64,000 bases of DNA from Plazaster borealis. Lineage: Eukaryota > Echinodermata > Asteroidea > Forcipulatida > Labidiasteridae. Each line of letters starts with the position of its first letter. Within the stretch, counting starts at the first letter, position 1. Shown here piece after piece: positions 1-12,500 of the stretch. The stretch is from NCBI GenBank assembly GCA_021014325.1, contig CM037473.1, positions 1,998,501 to 2,062,500 of the forward strand, in the 5' to 3' direction. Both the position numbers and the translations under genes were made by a program. The notes below the pieces were generated by a model, which was not told the origin of the DNA, did not search any database, and worked only from the letters and a program-made list of their open reading frames with translations.

Positions 1-845
1 ATCGCCGATGTCACTTTTTTAATCATATCGAAATATCGAAATTTTCGATATATCGAAAATTTTTGATGTATCTAAAATTTTGATGTTCCTAAATGATATC
101 GAAAACACCGAAAGAGTGTCAGATTATCCAGAAAATCTCAGGGTTTTAGTGTTAGAAAAGCTGCCGTAGCTTACAACATTTAAGTAGGCGACCAACTGCG
201 TGTTCTCTGTGTTTCTCCCGCGGCCCGCCGTAGCTTGCACAGTTATCAATGCAGAAATGTTTACAGGCTTGCAGATAAATTCTCACAGCGTCTGGTTGCT
301 GCCGCATCCAACAAGTAAAGCATAAGAAAAACCTCGGAGCCAGACTCTGTAGAACGTATAGCTCTACATTATGCACTGGGTCTGTATCTAGACTGTATAT
401 TATGTACATGTAGTGTATCGCGGAGCCAGACTTCATCCTTTTGATGCATGTGTTCTAGGCTAAACTCACCAAGTTGTGACTTGTGAGCAGTGGGCCAACT
501 TCTGACGTGAGGCATGTCTATTAGTATTAGAGTAGCGGGGCTTCTTTTCTACCTCCATGGTTAGACAGAAGACGAGCTGGATATCTTTAATTTACAGGTA
601 GATTTTCTTTAAAACTACTATAAGTTAAATAATGAATACTAAGGCAACAGTTTGAAGCACCACATGCACGATGTTCCACTCTCCAGACTGTACAGCTGCT
701 ACACCAAAACACAAATCTCAAAGCCGCCTACAACTTGGTAAATTTAGCGCTGTTTTTAGGCTTCACGGGAAATAATCGATATATCGAGTATACTCGATAT
801 TGAATTTTCGATATATCGATTAGTAGAAAAACTGACATCGACGGA
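1..845. mobile_element. Inverted-repeat DNA element with CGATATATCG-rich ends
   Basis: The two ends are inverted relatives. The left end carries CGATGTCA followed by T-rich sequence and several ATATCGAAA blocks (about 5-60). The right end has ATTTTCGATATATCGATTAG and then TGACATCG (about 800-840). The ends are also palindrome-rich themselves. Interior sequence at about 220-330 resembles DNA at about 59780-59880, so this is a dispersed element. No transposase is recognisable. The left end may extend beyond the window. Confidence 0.45.
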
Positions 846-1699
846 CGTTACCTTGAAGTGGCTGTCCGGCCTTGTAATGTTAGGCGATATCTCATAAATT
901 TGTGTTTTTTAAAACTCAGGGGAAACACATGTAAAGAATTTTAAAGGACCACTGGTATTCATAATCACTCAGCTCATGGTTAATCAACAATCAACATCCA
1001 AGTCTTTAAACTCTGATAACTCTGATGTCTTGCCCCAACAGATTGTCTAAGTCTCATCTGAATTTGAATGATGAGTACCGTTAAAGTGTGCGAAAGCAAT
1101 GAGAAATCAATGGTTTCCAAATTTTCAAGAATGTACGCAAGCCTTGCATGGTCCATATTAAGTATGAATTATTCTGAATCGGGCCGGAATTTCATATTAG
1201 AGAGGGCAAGGCCAATTAATTTTGCACAGGGCACTTCCATTGGAAAATCTTAAAGTCAATGGGAAACTTTTGAGAGGGCACCAAGGACAAGACCAGGGGC
1301 AACAGAGACCATGGCCTCCATGATCTTTGTTTAAATCAGGCCTGCAGAATCCTTCAATAAGCATCACCAGGGTAAAGGATTCCAGTGGATATGGCTCAGG
1401 AAATGACTTAATAACCTTTTGTCTTTGCCTTCTCCTTTTCCCCACAGATATCCCCCTTTTTTAGCCTGCCTCATTCACTAATTAATTACTTTTTCTCCCT
1501 CTTCCCACCTGTGATCTTGTCCTTCGCGTTTCCAACTTCTTGTGGTCACCCCCCCCTTATGTCTCCCTATTCATTGTTTACCCTCCCTTTTTCTGTGTGC
1601 TCTCTGCCTCTCTCTCTATTCATGTATTTCCACTTGACTGCTTATAATTATGTTACACTTATATACATGTACCTGTTCATGTGTGTTGTGTTGTCATTT

Positions 1700-1765
1700 A
1701 ACCTCTGAGAATGACTCTGCTCGAATGGAAAACGTCAGGCCATTAACTATTTTTGGCATGGTTCA
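1700..1765 (+). repeat. Element end with hammerhead-like core, copy 1
   Basis: This carries CTCTGAGAATGACTCTGCTC and then GGAAAACGTCAGGCCATTAA. It is a diverged copy of a block that recurs at 22330, 34455, 49850 (modified) and 55027. The preceding CT-rich stretch (1580-1700) is shared with 22210-22330, so the repeat extends to the left. Confidence 0.5.
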
Positions 1766-1780
1766 GTCTCATCAGAGTTT

Positions 1781-1937
1781 ATAGACCTCTTTCATTGGCC
1801 GCCATCGTTGATGACAAACAATGGAAACGTGCACACCTGTACGCACTGCGCAAGACTCTCAGCCAATGATAGCTCTTCATTGGCCTCAGTGAGGGGACTG
1901 TTTTGGGCGTGTGACGTCATATGCAAGGGGCCTATTG
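1781..1937. mobile_element. 155-bp MITE, family E copy 1
   Basis: This short palindromic element begins ATAGACCTCTTTCATTGG and ends GCAAGGGGCCTATT. A second copy lies at 34943-35102 and shares the interior CTCTCAGCCAATGATAG and the ATAGACCCC/GGGGTCTAT ends. It ends one base short of the splice donor of the transcobalamin-like exon at 1944-2193. Confidence 0.6.
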
Positions 1938-1943
1938 ACCTAC

Positions 1944-3917
1944 CTGGCTGATCGGGACAGCTCGACAAGCAACTCAATCTCCAGCTGTTTAACTCCAAGC
2001 TGGGTCTTCAGTGCCTTCTCCAAGAACCATCTCTCATTGGCCAGCTGCATCGCCGTGACAACAGAGGATGTACTGGTGCCCTCATTCCAGCCCCAGTCTG
2101 CCTCCTGTTGCAACAGTAACCATCTGGTTGCCTTGATGAGGGCGCAGTCGATGGAATCATCGCTGCAGGATGTCTCAGAAGAATCATCTACTTCTGATGA
2201 AAAAGTAATTTTACTAAATATCAGCTCACTAATGTTGATTGTATTTAAAGAAAAAAAGTGTAATATATTGAAATGAATAATTTGGGGTTGGACAAAGAAA
2301 AATTGACTAAAGCGGGATGTGAAACAATGACCTCCGGATTAATAGGCCGGTGCTCTTGGCGGTCTCCCTATTTTGTCAATATCTTCGTTCGGGGGTGCCA
2401 GTCAGAAGCCATACAAGCTTGAACAGCCGTGTAGCCAGGTTCAAACCAAGTTCAACCTCAAATTACTTAACAGTTTTCCTTGTGGTTTATTACTTGATAT
2501 TGGAAAAACAGAATACACAGGGGGTACTGATGGTTTTGCAGGATACTTATTAATTTTTAATTTGTGTTGGGCTATTATTAATATTTTTTCCCCATCAACC
2601 CAAGGTTGACATTGACAATGAAAATGAAGATACCTTTAGCACAAACATATTTTGAAAATATCATGGGATCCACGCCGATGTGCCATTCCACAATCACGGG
2701 TACACATTTTTGTTGTGTCCATTTTATGAACAACAGTTTGAAAACCACTGATGTAGCAGAAATCTCAATGTTATTTATATAGGGCCTATCAATTAACAAT
2801 CGCTGTGTCAATGATGAATAACAAGTGCTTGAGTTTGTAGATTCACAAGATCTGCAAAGAGTTACTCAATATTTATCTGTTGTTCATTTGGTGTCCTTGT
2901 AACAAAACGTGTACCCATGATTGTTGTGGCTGTGCACCGCTGCATTGAAACAATGTGTCCGATCATTGACACAGGACAGAATGCTGTTGCTGGGAAACAA
3001 CTGTGAGTAACAAAAGATACAGTATGACTGTACAAACTTTGGTCAAAAGAGGCCCACATATAGTGTGTTCTTACTTTGCATACAATAGAACTGGTTGAAT
3101 ACAATCTGAACCTTTATCTACACAGTGTAAACAGTGTTCTCAAACTTAGTCAATGTGTGATGTGTTGGACATTCTTTATGGTTCAAAATGGCCGTGCCTT
3201 TCTGTTACAATTGAATTTTTGAAGATCAACAAGCTTGCCCGTACTCCGTAGACTCCACTATAGAGGCATTGCACTTGTCAAATTCAAAACAAATATTGTG
3301 AATAGGTGACCGACTGAACACAAATAATTATAGAGGATTAAAACACCAGGAGCAGTGGCAGAACCAGGGGGAGGGGGAAAGGGGGGCTGGAACCCCCTCT
3401 TGCCCCCTCAAAAAGAAATTAAAAAAATATGGATGTCTTTACTCTTTGCCCCCGCTTTCAGTAAAATTTCCGTATCTGACTGCCACCTTTATCATTCATT
3501 ATGAAATAAAATAGTAACATATTGACTCAAATGAGATTTGCTTTTTATGTAACAATGAAAGAAAAAGTGGCAGTCAGATAGGGACATTTTTCCCCACTCC
3601 CACCCCCCCCCCACAAAAAAGTCTGGTTATACCACTGACCAGGGGTTACAAATAGAGCAAGGAACAGATACAAAAAGGGACAAAACAATTTTCTTGCAAA
3701 CAGCACCTACTTTACATAAAGATAAAAGATAAAGCAAAACAGTTGGATTTGTAAACATCGTGGACTGCAGACATTAAATTGACAATGATTGATACCGAAC
3801 TTGGATTTAAATATTATATGTAGGTCTTGCAAACCCTACTTTTTACTTACCCTCATCTGATCGAACAAAAGATGACAGCGCCAACAACAGCAAACACAAT
3901 GTCACAATAATCTTCAT
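1944..3917 (-). CDS. Transcobalamin-like secreted protein, first two coding exons (partial)
   Basis: Exon 1 is 3851-3917, with the start codon at 3917. It encodes MKIIVTLCLLLLALSSFVRS, a textbook signal peptide, then DE, and ends in phase 1 before GTAAGT. Exon 2 is 1944-2193. It follows an ATCAG acceptor, joins in matching phase, and encodes an acidic linker and then a helical segment with RWLLLQQEADWGWNEG, AMQLANERWF and KQLEIELLVELS before a GTAGGT donor. Trp-rich repeats plus a KQLE-E-LL motif are typical of the transcobalamin/intrinsic-factor alpha-barrel family and the invertebrate CG3556-like proteins. The family call rests on remembered motif patterns. The phase match and the signal peptide are seen directly. 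Further exons lie left of 1944 or outside the window; I could not identify them. Confidence 0.62.
2284..2445 (-). repeat. tRNA-like SINE family D, reverse copy
   Basis: Read on the minus strand, this contains the block seen at 42540-42720 and 58080-58260: GAATGGCTTCTGACTGGCAC, ATATTGACAAAATAGGGAGA, and a diverged tRNA-like stretch ending in a TTGTCCAACCCCAAA-type tail. It is a degenerate retroposon. Confidence 0.5.
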
Positions 3918-6604
3918 TGTTCAATTTGACAGAACCACAGAACCAAGTAGTTCAAGGACCAGTGCCACTCAGCTGCGTGTGGCTAGTTGTTGTACATTGT
4001 TTCTTAGCTGTAATGTGTGGAACAATGTGTGGAAAACGACTTCCGCATTCACTTGTAAATAATTCAATTCTGCGTGTGCGCGTCTCCGGCTCGCTTGCAT
4101 GCTGCGTACAGTCCCGGCCTAGCCTTTATTCAAGGAGCGTGCGGCACCCCCAGGTATCACGCACGAAAAAACCCACACCAGGGCTTTGCAGCTCGCTGGT
4201 CTTTTTTCGTGCGTGACATCTGGGGTGCCGCGTGCGCCTTGACTAAAGGCTATACACGGCCCGGTCATAAGCTAGAAAGAGACCCTGTACGGGCCGTACA
4301 GCGTGTGCGTACGTGTGCTCATGCCTCCGTGTGTGTCGTCAAGTCATAATGTCACAAATACGCAGATCCCGGAACCCGAAACAGTATCAACCGTTCCCGG
4401 AATTCAAACCGAGGTCAAATCACGTGCGGGATACCGGTTGCTCAGGCTTGGTACGGTACCTTAAAGCCTATCTATAATAGGATTTTAACCTGTGGATCTC
4501 AAACCAGTTTTAAGGGGGTGCATTAGGCGTTTTGGTTTCACTAAAACACAGCGTAGGCCCCTGCGCATGCCCTATGCACTGCAAGATCTCAGAAATCATT
4601 TTCTTACCATCACTAGGTCATTGCATATAAAGCAATTGAAACCTATTAACAACGGTATTTTAGGGGGGGCAGGGCAGACAAGGAAATTGTGTAAGGGGAA
4701 GGGCTATATCGAAAATTCATTTGTGCACTTTTTTCGATCTCATTTTTGGGGGACAAGGGGTCTGAGCAGGGTACCCCCACCCCACTGCAACCCCCCCCCC
4801 CCCCCCCCCCCAGTTACGCTAGTGATAGACAATCTGCTTAAACTCAAAGGTTACCTCCTGGACTAAACAATAAGACACAATTGAGAAAAACGAACAAGAG
4901 CAAAAACCAGGGTTATATTCAATACAAGATAGAAGAGTATTTTATTCCTGTTTTTCCAAAAAATCTCCTTCTGTGAATGAATAGCTCCACATTTACTCAA
5001 TGACATATAGCAAGTACATTAAGGCATGGATCTCGTCATAGTATATATATACAAGTAGAAGATTATTCTATATTTATATATATAAAAGATGTATCATGTA
5101 ATTTACAGATTTAAATGAGTTACTATTATATCCTGTACTCTCAATTTCTAATTCCTCAAAAAAAAAAATTTCTTCCATTGTCTATCCATCTACAAAATGC
5201 AATAAATAGAAAATTGCACTGTGTTTTTAAGCAGTTCCATTACAATAAGTTATACTGTCTTAACCAGAGCTAAGGCCATTTATTAATTCAGTGGTCTGGT
5301 ACCATTATGTCATAATCTTCTTCTCTACTTGTTTTGTACAAATTTCTCAAACGTCTATGTCAATCTGACTAAACAGAGTCACAATGAAACCGCCATATTG
5401 TCACTTTCCTGTAAAACATACTTTACAAAGAATAAGAGTTTCTTTTGTATAAGTATACCATTACTTTTGTTTAAGGAGTACCAACATGGAGTCATGGTGG
5501 CTTCAGTTCCTTGTAAATCCACTTTACATTTAGTATTAATTACATAACTCATTCTTTACCCTTTTCCTTTATTTAACCTTTATGAATTTAGTCAGAAATC
5601 TTTTATACAATAAATTCTTTAAATCCATAATACTTTGGTACCAGACCAAAGTCTTAAAACAATCCACATAAGGCCACATTTTAGACAGGGCTCGATAACA
5701 AACAAAACCTCACTGTAACAATTCATGTGGATACGGGGTGCTAGACTGGAGCCATCGCTGTAGTCTTTTTCCATGTCTACATTAAGCATCTTTGACTATG
5801 GCTATTGACTTCAGCAACAACACTGAAGAATAGGTAGATGAGCTACCACAGCCGATTATCTGAATCCATGTTTAAGAAACACAGTCAGTGTGTACTAACA
5901 TTTTAACATTGATAATGAAAACATTACCTAAAATACAATTGCATATTTAATAGACAGTAAAAAGTTCATCATGCCCATTTTATCTGAGAATTAAAAACAA
6001 ATCTGAAGATTATTTTGTACAGTCAGCACCCTTGAATAATGTTTGAAATGAGATGGAATTATTTAAGTGTTTTTAACAACAAGTAAACAGAAAATCATGT
6101 GCTCATATTCGGTACCTTGTGAATACCGAGGACAAAACAAGAAAGGGAAAACAAAAGGTCTACATATGGAAATTCTAAAGACTGGGGTGCTCCACAAGTT
6201 TTAGGGAAAAGTACAATTTAGTTTCAAATTTTTGCAGAAAATGTAGGATAGAAACTGACCTTACACTTTCTTCAGATCGTGTGCTGATATTTTACAATTG
6301 GGAGACCAAAGTGTTTGAGGAAAAGCAAAGCATTATCATATTTTAATATGACTGAAATAGTTTTGCTACTTCATTCGTTACTAATTCTCATGATTGATCC
6401 AGTAGCACGCAGCCAAGTGAATCAACACTAAACAAGGGAGTGGGTTTCCTGCACATAAAGCACACATTTACAGTGATCTTTGTGGCGCGTCAACACCCAT
6501 GCTTCAAAGGAATTGTATCAAAACTTGATATCAATTTTTATGTTACGAATTACGATTAATACTATATGCAGAGATTTGATGGGCATGATTATGACTGACA
6601 TAAT

Positions 6605-6700
6605 TTATGGCTATAGTTGGTGGAGCGCCGGCACTTCTTATCCCGAGGTCGCAGGTTCAAGTCCTGCTCTAGTCAATTTTTTTTTTTCAACACCAAATCT
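6605..6700 (+). repeat. tRNA-like SINE fragment (family D)
   Basis: The block contains GTTGGTGGAGCGCCGGCAC, a B-box-like GGTTCAAGTCC and the tail TGCTCTAGTCAATTTTTTT. The same head and tail occur at 42640-42720 and 58150-58260. The acceptor stem is not intact enough to call a working tRNA. Confidence 0.5.
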
Positions 6701-7635
6701 TTTTAGACTTAGTAAACAGAAGTTACCTAGACATTTTGAAGTGAAGCAAATAAAAACAACCCACTCGCATACTCAGGAGATGAGAAAAAATCTCACAAAG
6801 TCAAAAATGACTTCTACCATAAATCATTTAGATTATTACTTTAAAAGAATAACCATCGGTAACGCAAATGCCAAATATCCCTACACTCCATCAACATTAG
6901 CACCACGTACTGGGAAAATCTTCTTGGATGAAAACTGACTGAATCTCACTCATGGGCAGTGGTTTGAACGAGGCTCAATTTTTCTCTGGCTAACTTTTTT
7001 ATGCAGTGCATCTCTCACATTTTGTGAAATGACCCATAGCAAACAACTGTAAATATGTATAGAAATTGTTTGAAAGTTACACAAGGCATAGCACCATTGT
7101 CACAAAGGCTGGTCATTTTTTAGTATAAAATAGCAATGCAGAAATGTACATCATTATCATCATTCCTAGAATTTCTAAGAGAAAAGACACATTTGTTTTC
7201 CTTATTTTTTTTCACTCTACAACATTAAGGTGAATATTATCATGGCCAGCACAACAATGGTAACAACTGAGGATTTTATACGTAAAATCAAAAATTAATC
7301 AAATAAATAAATAAATGAAAAAAGTAAAAAAATACAAGTAAAAAATCCCAGTTTCATATAAAAAAGAAAAAAACCAAGTTATTTTCCAAGAAATTAGAAT
7401 CTTTGGGAACAGATTTATAATGCAACAATGAAACAGAACAACACATTTTAAAGTCTCCTCTAAAAAAGAAGAAGATATGGAAAAACTGAGGTCACTATAA
7501 AAAACAAGACAGGTTCTTTCATCTTATGAATAACAAATATGCTTCTGATGGGACTTCTTTCAAATTTGCTTTTACAACGTTACTAGGATATGCGAAGGGA
7601 ATGCCATGTTCAGTTCATTTGGTTATTTTAATATA

Positions 7636-7772
7636 AAGCCCAGTTCATACTTAACACGAAAGCGAGTGCAAAACGAATTATGTAATGCAAACAATGCCTA
7701 ACGCACCGGTTTCCAATTATGGCGCATGGAAAATCGCTTCGCTTTTGCGTGAAGTATGAACCAGGCTTAACT
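7636..7772. mobile_element. Palindromic MITE, family G copy 1
   Basis: The ends are inverted: AGCCCAGTTCATACTTAACA at the left and AAGTATGAACCAGGCTT at the right. The interior has GCGAGTGCAAAACG and CGCTTTTGCGTG. A second copy is at 11450-11575. Confidence 0.6.
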
Positions 7773-7930
7773 TGTGACAATCACAGGAATATTATCTTAA
7801 TCTGAACATTTTGAATAAAACAACAAGATATAAACTGATCATGAAGTTTGATATGGATTCTTGAAATCCATAATTTGATCATTTTATGAATATTTAAAAG
7901 AAAGTATCGAAAGGTGCATTCATCAATGAT

Positions 7931-8317
7931 TTAAAGGCACAGTATACCTTTGATTTTTGGAACTGTATGATTGTTTTAATCGTATATAAATGTAGATATA
8001 TACAATAAAACTAACCTGTCAAAATTACATTTCAAAAGGTGGTAGCGTGTTTGAGATATTGCCGAGAATCTACAGCGGTTATGTGCACGCAGGAAGAATA
8101 ATCCATAATTGGAATACACAATCTGAGAAATGTTTCATGCAGAAACGTTTTTCAGATTGAAATGTTTTTGAATCCCTCTTTCTAAAACAACATTCCTTTG
8201 AAGATAATTGTTTCTCAAATTGTTATACATTATCAACAGCTGTAGTGCTTCTTACCGAGTATTTTTTTATGGTCATTAATTTTTGGAGTAATTACCAAAG
8301 GTATACCCTCCCTTTAA
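7931..8317. mobile_element. TTAA-flanked MITE, divergent family A member
   Basis: It starts TTAAAGGCACAGTATACCTT and ends AAGGTATACCCTCCCTTTAA, giving inverted ends with a TTAA at each boundary, as in the other family A copies. The interior differs from the main subfamily (hairpin around GAAATGTTTCATGCAGAAAC). It is partly related to 43015-43150. Confidence 0.65.
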
Positions 8318-9593
8318 ATAACTGAAAAAACAGCAAGGGCTTGTATGTGACTGTAATGGCATGAAGTAAAACATGCATTATGTAAATGGTTCTCTGTTGG
8401 AAAATTTATTGATAAATAGAATTGAAAACAATGATAAATTGTTCTCTGGAATAGTGAAATAAACAAAAGGACAACATCCTCAGCCTTGTAAATTTGCATA
8501 TTGTTCAAAATAAAAAACCTGTATTCAAAACAAAACCCAAATTAAAGTTCTTCTCCAGGAACTTGAGCTTTCATCCCTCTCAAAAGGGACCCCCATCAAA
8601 AAAAGAAAAGAAAGTCCATTCAAATCTTCAAATAATATTTAAAAGTTAAATATAAAAAACTATCAGCAATAATTTCATTCCAATATATTAAAATTCCTCA
8701 GAGTAAAATTAAATTAAAGTATTTTTTTCCATTTCACAAAGTTCATTTGAAGGTTTTTACAGAACATTTCCTAACTCGTTATAATTATCCCTAATTTTCT
8801 TTATTATGAAAGAAAGTTGCACCACAAACATCAAAATGATGATTTTTTTTAGTCAGCTTTCAAATAATAAATGATGCAATAATTTTGGTATGAGCTCATG
8901 AACTTCCCATAAAAATGCCGATGGAATTTTTATCTTTTAAAAACATTGAGTACCTCCACTTTAAAAATAGGGGAGGGAAACATACAAATCATTGTAAAAA
9001 ATAGCAGAGCCAGCCGCAGTTTAAAGTTATTTTACAAAGCATGCCAATACAATATGTGGGGTATTGTGACGATTAAGAAGTAAAAATTATGTATGACAAA
9101 AAAGAGAGTAAATGGATAAATTTAAAGTTGAAACACAGTTGTGATTATAGACTGAGACTCTCTTGTCGTCAGAACGTTTAGAATTTGTACACATGGTTTA
9201 AAGTGGTTCCTGGTGTTTCACTATCTGCACGACAGGTCTTTACAGATCATCTTCAGATAGCATTTTCAGAAAATCACATTGCAGGGTCAGGAATCAAGCA
9301 ACAATGCTTAACAAACCAAAGCCACAAATAATAGTTTCCAAAAACTGGGGCTTAAACTATATCGGATGTCCATTTATCCCCAAATTAGTCGGGTGCCTAT
9401 CCACGACGAAATTCACTTCATTAGTATGCATGCTAAACCTTCCAAGAACAAACCCAAGACGGTCGCAGAAATAAATGGGACTTCCGAGAATTGCACCAGA
9501 GACGTATATTCGGCAGACTTGTGTAACTTCTCTCAGGCAGATAAGAGTTCCACGTCGCTGAAGGAGATTCCTACACCGGGACTATAGAGGGCG

Positions 9594-12500
9594 CTATAAC
9601 ACTGATTCCGCTGAGCGAGATAAGTGCAGTGGGTGGGAGGGGCTTCTGTGAAGACCGCCTCTTTTCTTGGGTAGTTTGTTCAGGACTTTTATAACGTCCG
9701 TAAATTCCTGCCGTTTCTCTGGGTTGTAGTTCCAGCACACCATTAATATATCCTGTAAAAAAACAACATAGACGTCAAACTAATTGAGGACAATAAAACA
9801 CATGAAAATAATTATGCTTAAAATCAAACCATTTCCCATTTGCACCTAATCATTTGTGTACATTCTACATCAGTAAGGTACATGTATAAGATCATAAATG
9901 CAACTGAGTGATACTTCCTGACTGCCAAGACAGTACTTGTCATGAGTCAAACAAACATTTAAGAGCACTGGATTCTGGTGTTTATGATCAAGTCCTTCGG
10001 ATGGGACATTAAGCCGTAGGTCCCGTGTACTAGCATTGGTAGTGCATGTTAAAGAACCCAGAACACTTTTCGTGGAAAAGTAGGAGTTAACCCTGGTGTT
10101 ACTGGTTCACATTGCAAGCACCCTTGTTTACAGGTTTCCTCAGGCTTGCGAGCTACAGTGATTAAGTTCACTTATGAGGCATCCTAGATATCATTTCCAG
10201 AAATATGTAATATAATACAAACCAAAACCACAAGACATCTAAGCAATGAGCATGCAGGGAAGCATTTGAGAATCTCTCATGAGTGACATTCTAAGTAAGT
10301 TGTAGGGTGTCATGGCCGAGCAGTCTATTTTTTTCTACAGGTTTGCAGAGCTATGTTTAGAAATTTGAGACCCAAATCTGGTATTACGTGTACGTGTAGC
10401 ATCTTGTAATGTGGCGCAAAATTAATGCAGCCAACCATGCCAGAAACACCGGGGTAAACCCTTTCTCTTAACGATAAGTGCACTGTGTTCTTTTATGTGC
10501 ATTACACAACACACGGGACCTGAGGCTTTACGACCCATTCGAAGGATGCAGCAATAATGGTTAAGTGTCTTGCTTTAAGTGTCAAGACTGGGACTCGAAC
10601 CAACACTCTGCTGATCAGAAACACCAGAGCTTGGGTCCAGTGCACTTGACTGTCAAGTTATTTATTACAAAAAAACAATAAGAATTGGATTCAATGCTTT
10701 TACAGAGAGCATGACGCTCTCATAAAAGCTCAGAAAAGTTTACATTTCCGCCTTTGAGAAAGACTCAGTTAGACTCTGAATTAGCAGCTACGGCTACAGC
10801 TAGATTTCTATGTCATCATGCGTTGAAGTATAACATGTCCTTAGCAACACCTCTAGCAACAGTCGTAGCCGTAGTGGATACTGCCTTAGGTTCAAAAAGT
10901 GAAGCAATTACTGCTTTTTCAACTCTACTTTTCACAAAATTAGTTTTTTACAAACTCTTTGAAATTCCAGTATTAGCATCCATATAAGACTAGCCAACTA
11001 TCAACCATACCTTGACATCTTTAGAGGCTTGTAGACTGCCTAGGGGTTGCTTAATACCCTTCCCTACCCGCCAGATAATGGACTCTGCTGCCTCTTTGTG
11101 AAACGGTAAGTCACCAGCCAGTAGCTCATACCATACAGTGCTGTAGGGGGTAGAAAGAAGATATGAGATTTATGGAGATATCAAGAGGTTTATGAACAGA
11201 AAATTACAAAAGGGTTTTCCCCCCAAAAAGTATTACTACAGTGCTGTAGTTTGTGTTACAGTTTCATGAAACTGAAACTAACCAGACAGGGTTGTGAAAC
11301 TAAGGTTTGCAACAACACCATGTAGAATCTTCTTTTATTTGAGCAGATGCAGTTGTAAAAAGATGCGGTAGATGTAACAACTTGGACTTTTTAAGGGGTA
11401 CAATCTAGTTGTCTTCAAAACCATCACATCTCAAAAGATATATCATTAAGCTTCACACCAAAGCGAGTGCAAAGCAAACAATCTGGTACGTGCTGTTTCC
11501 GAATTGTGACGCAAGGAAATTCGCCTCGCTTTCGCATTTCGCGTGTAGTATGAACCTGGGCTTTACATGGTGTCACTCCCAAATTTAGTTTCTAGATTAT
11601 TTTTCACGTTTATAGTTTCAAATCCTACTTAGGGTTTGGGTGCGGAAATTCCAACCATAGTTAACTTTGTTTAGCAGTCAACCACATCAACAACTGGTAG
11701 CTGTACTTGTTACCAACCATTGAAAGCAAAATTTTAAGTTGCCAAAACTGTTAAGTGATATTCCAGTGACGAAGCATTGGCTTGTTTAACATTTTGAAGC
11801 TCTTTGCCTTAATATGGAAGTATGGAGTACTCACCCAAATGCATAGACATCAGACATAGTTGAGAATGGTAACTCTCTATCTGAGCTTCCATTAGCATCA
11901 ACACGTAGGGATCTAATCAGTTCAGGGCATAGGTAACATAACCAACCATCTGGGATGACCATTACATTAGGTCGCCTGATCAAAACGGACATCAGTAAAA
12001 CAAATTAAAAAACAACTCACTTCATTAATGTGTGCAAAGGTTGAAGCCCTGTGAACCCCATGGGTGCTCAGGCCTTGCATTTAAGATTTTTTGTGAAGCA
12101 GCCCACTGGGCTAGTAAAACTGCATTGTACTTGCCCCCAGGAAGTTTTACTAGCCCAGATTTTTATTTTCTGATGTATTAATGGTAGTGATCACAACCAG
12201 TGGTCAAATGAAGTTAAATTTAAAGACTCAAAAATAAGTTAACACATTTAAATCATTTACTATTTACGTCTGAAAAGGAAGAATATGAGCGTTTTAAACA
12301 AGTAGGTTGCACAGTTTGTGGTATCCCACAGGGAAAGTTGAGAAGTGGTGTTTACGAGCCCGCAGCAGTTTTTACTTTCGCTGGGCTAGTGTTAAGAGTG
12401 AGTACTGCTGTTATACATCAGGGGATCTACAGACTCCAACGTCCATTAAAAGAACCAGGGGTAGTGGGCCTGGGTCTCCCCTTGGACTAGACGATGAAGC

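Larger units (their letters stand above)
4350..9593. other. Intergenic; 4.9-9.6 kb may be a long KSR 3' UTR
   Basis: No coding exon was recognised. The part at 4900-9593 is uniformly AT-rich and lies directly downstream of the KSR stop codon on the minus strand. The complement of 4939-4944 gives an AATAAA that could end such a transcript. It holds a poly-C tract (4791-4811), a tRNA-like SINE fragment (about 6610-6690), a palindromic element (7636-7772) and a TTAA MITE (7931-8317). A 3' UTR of about 4.6 kb is inference only. Confidence 0.3.

Noticed and set aside
2862..3104. Cys-rich frame on the minus strand (ILSCVNDRTHCFNAAVHSHN and on to a stop), which looked like a small secreted peptide exon.
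   Set aside because: It cannot join the signal-peptide exon at 3851 in phase, whereas the exon at 2193 joins perfectly. It is more likely chance coding in the intron.
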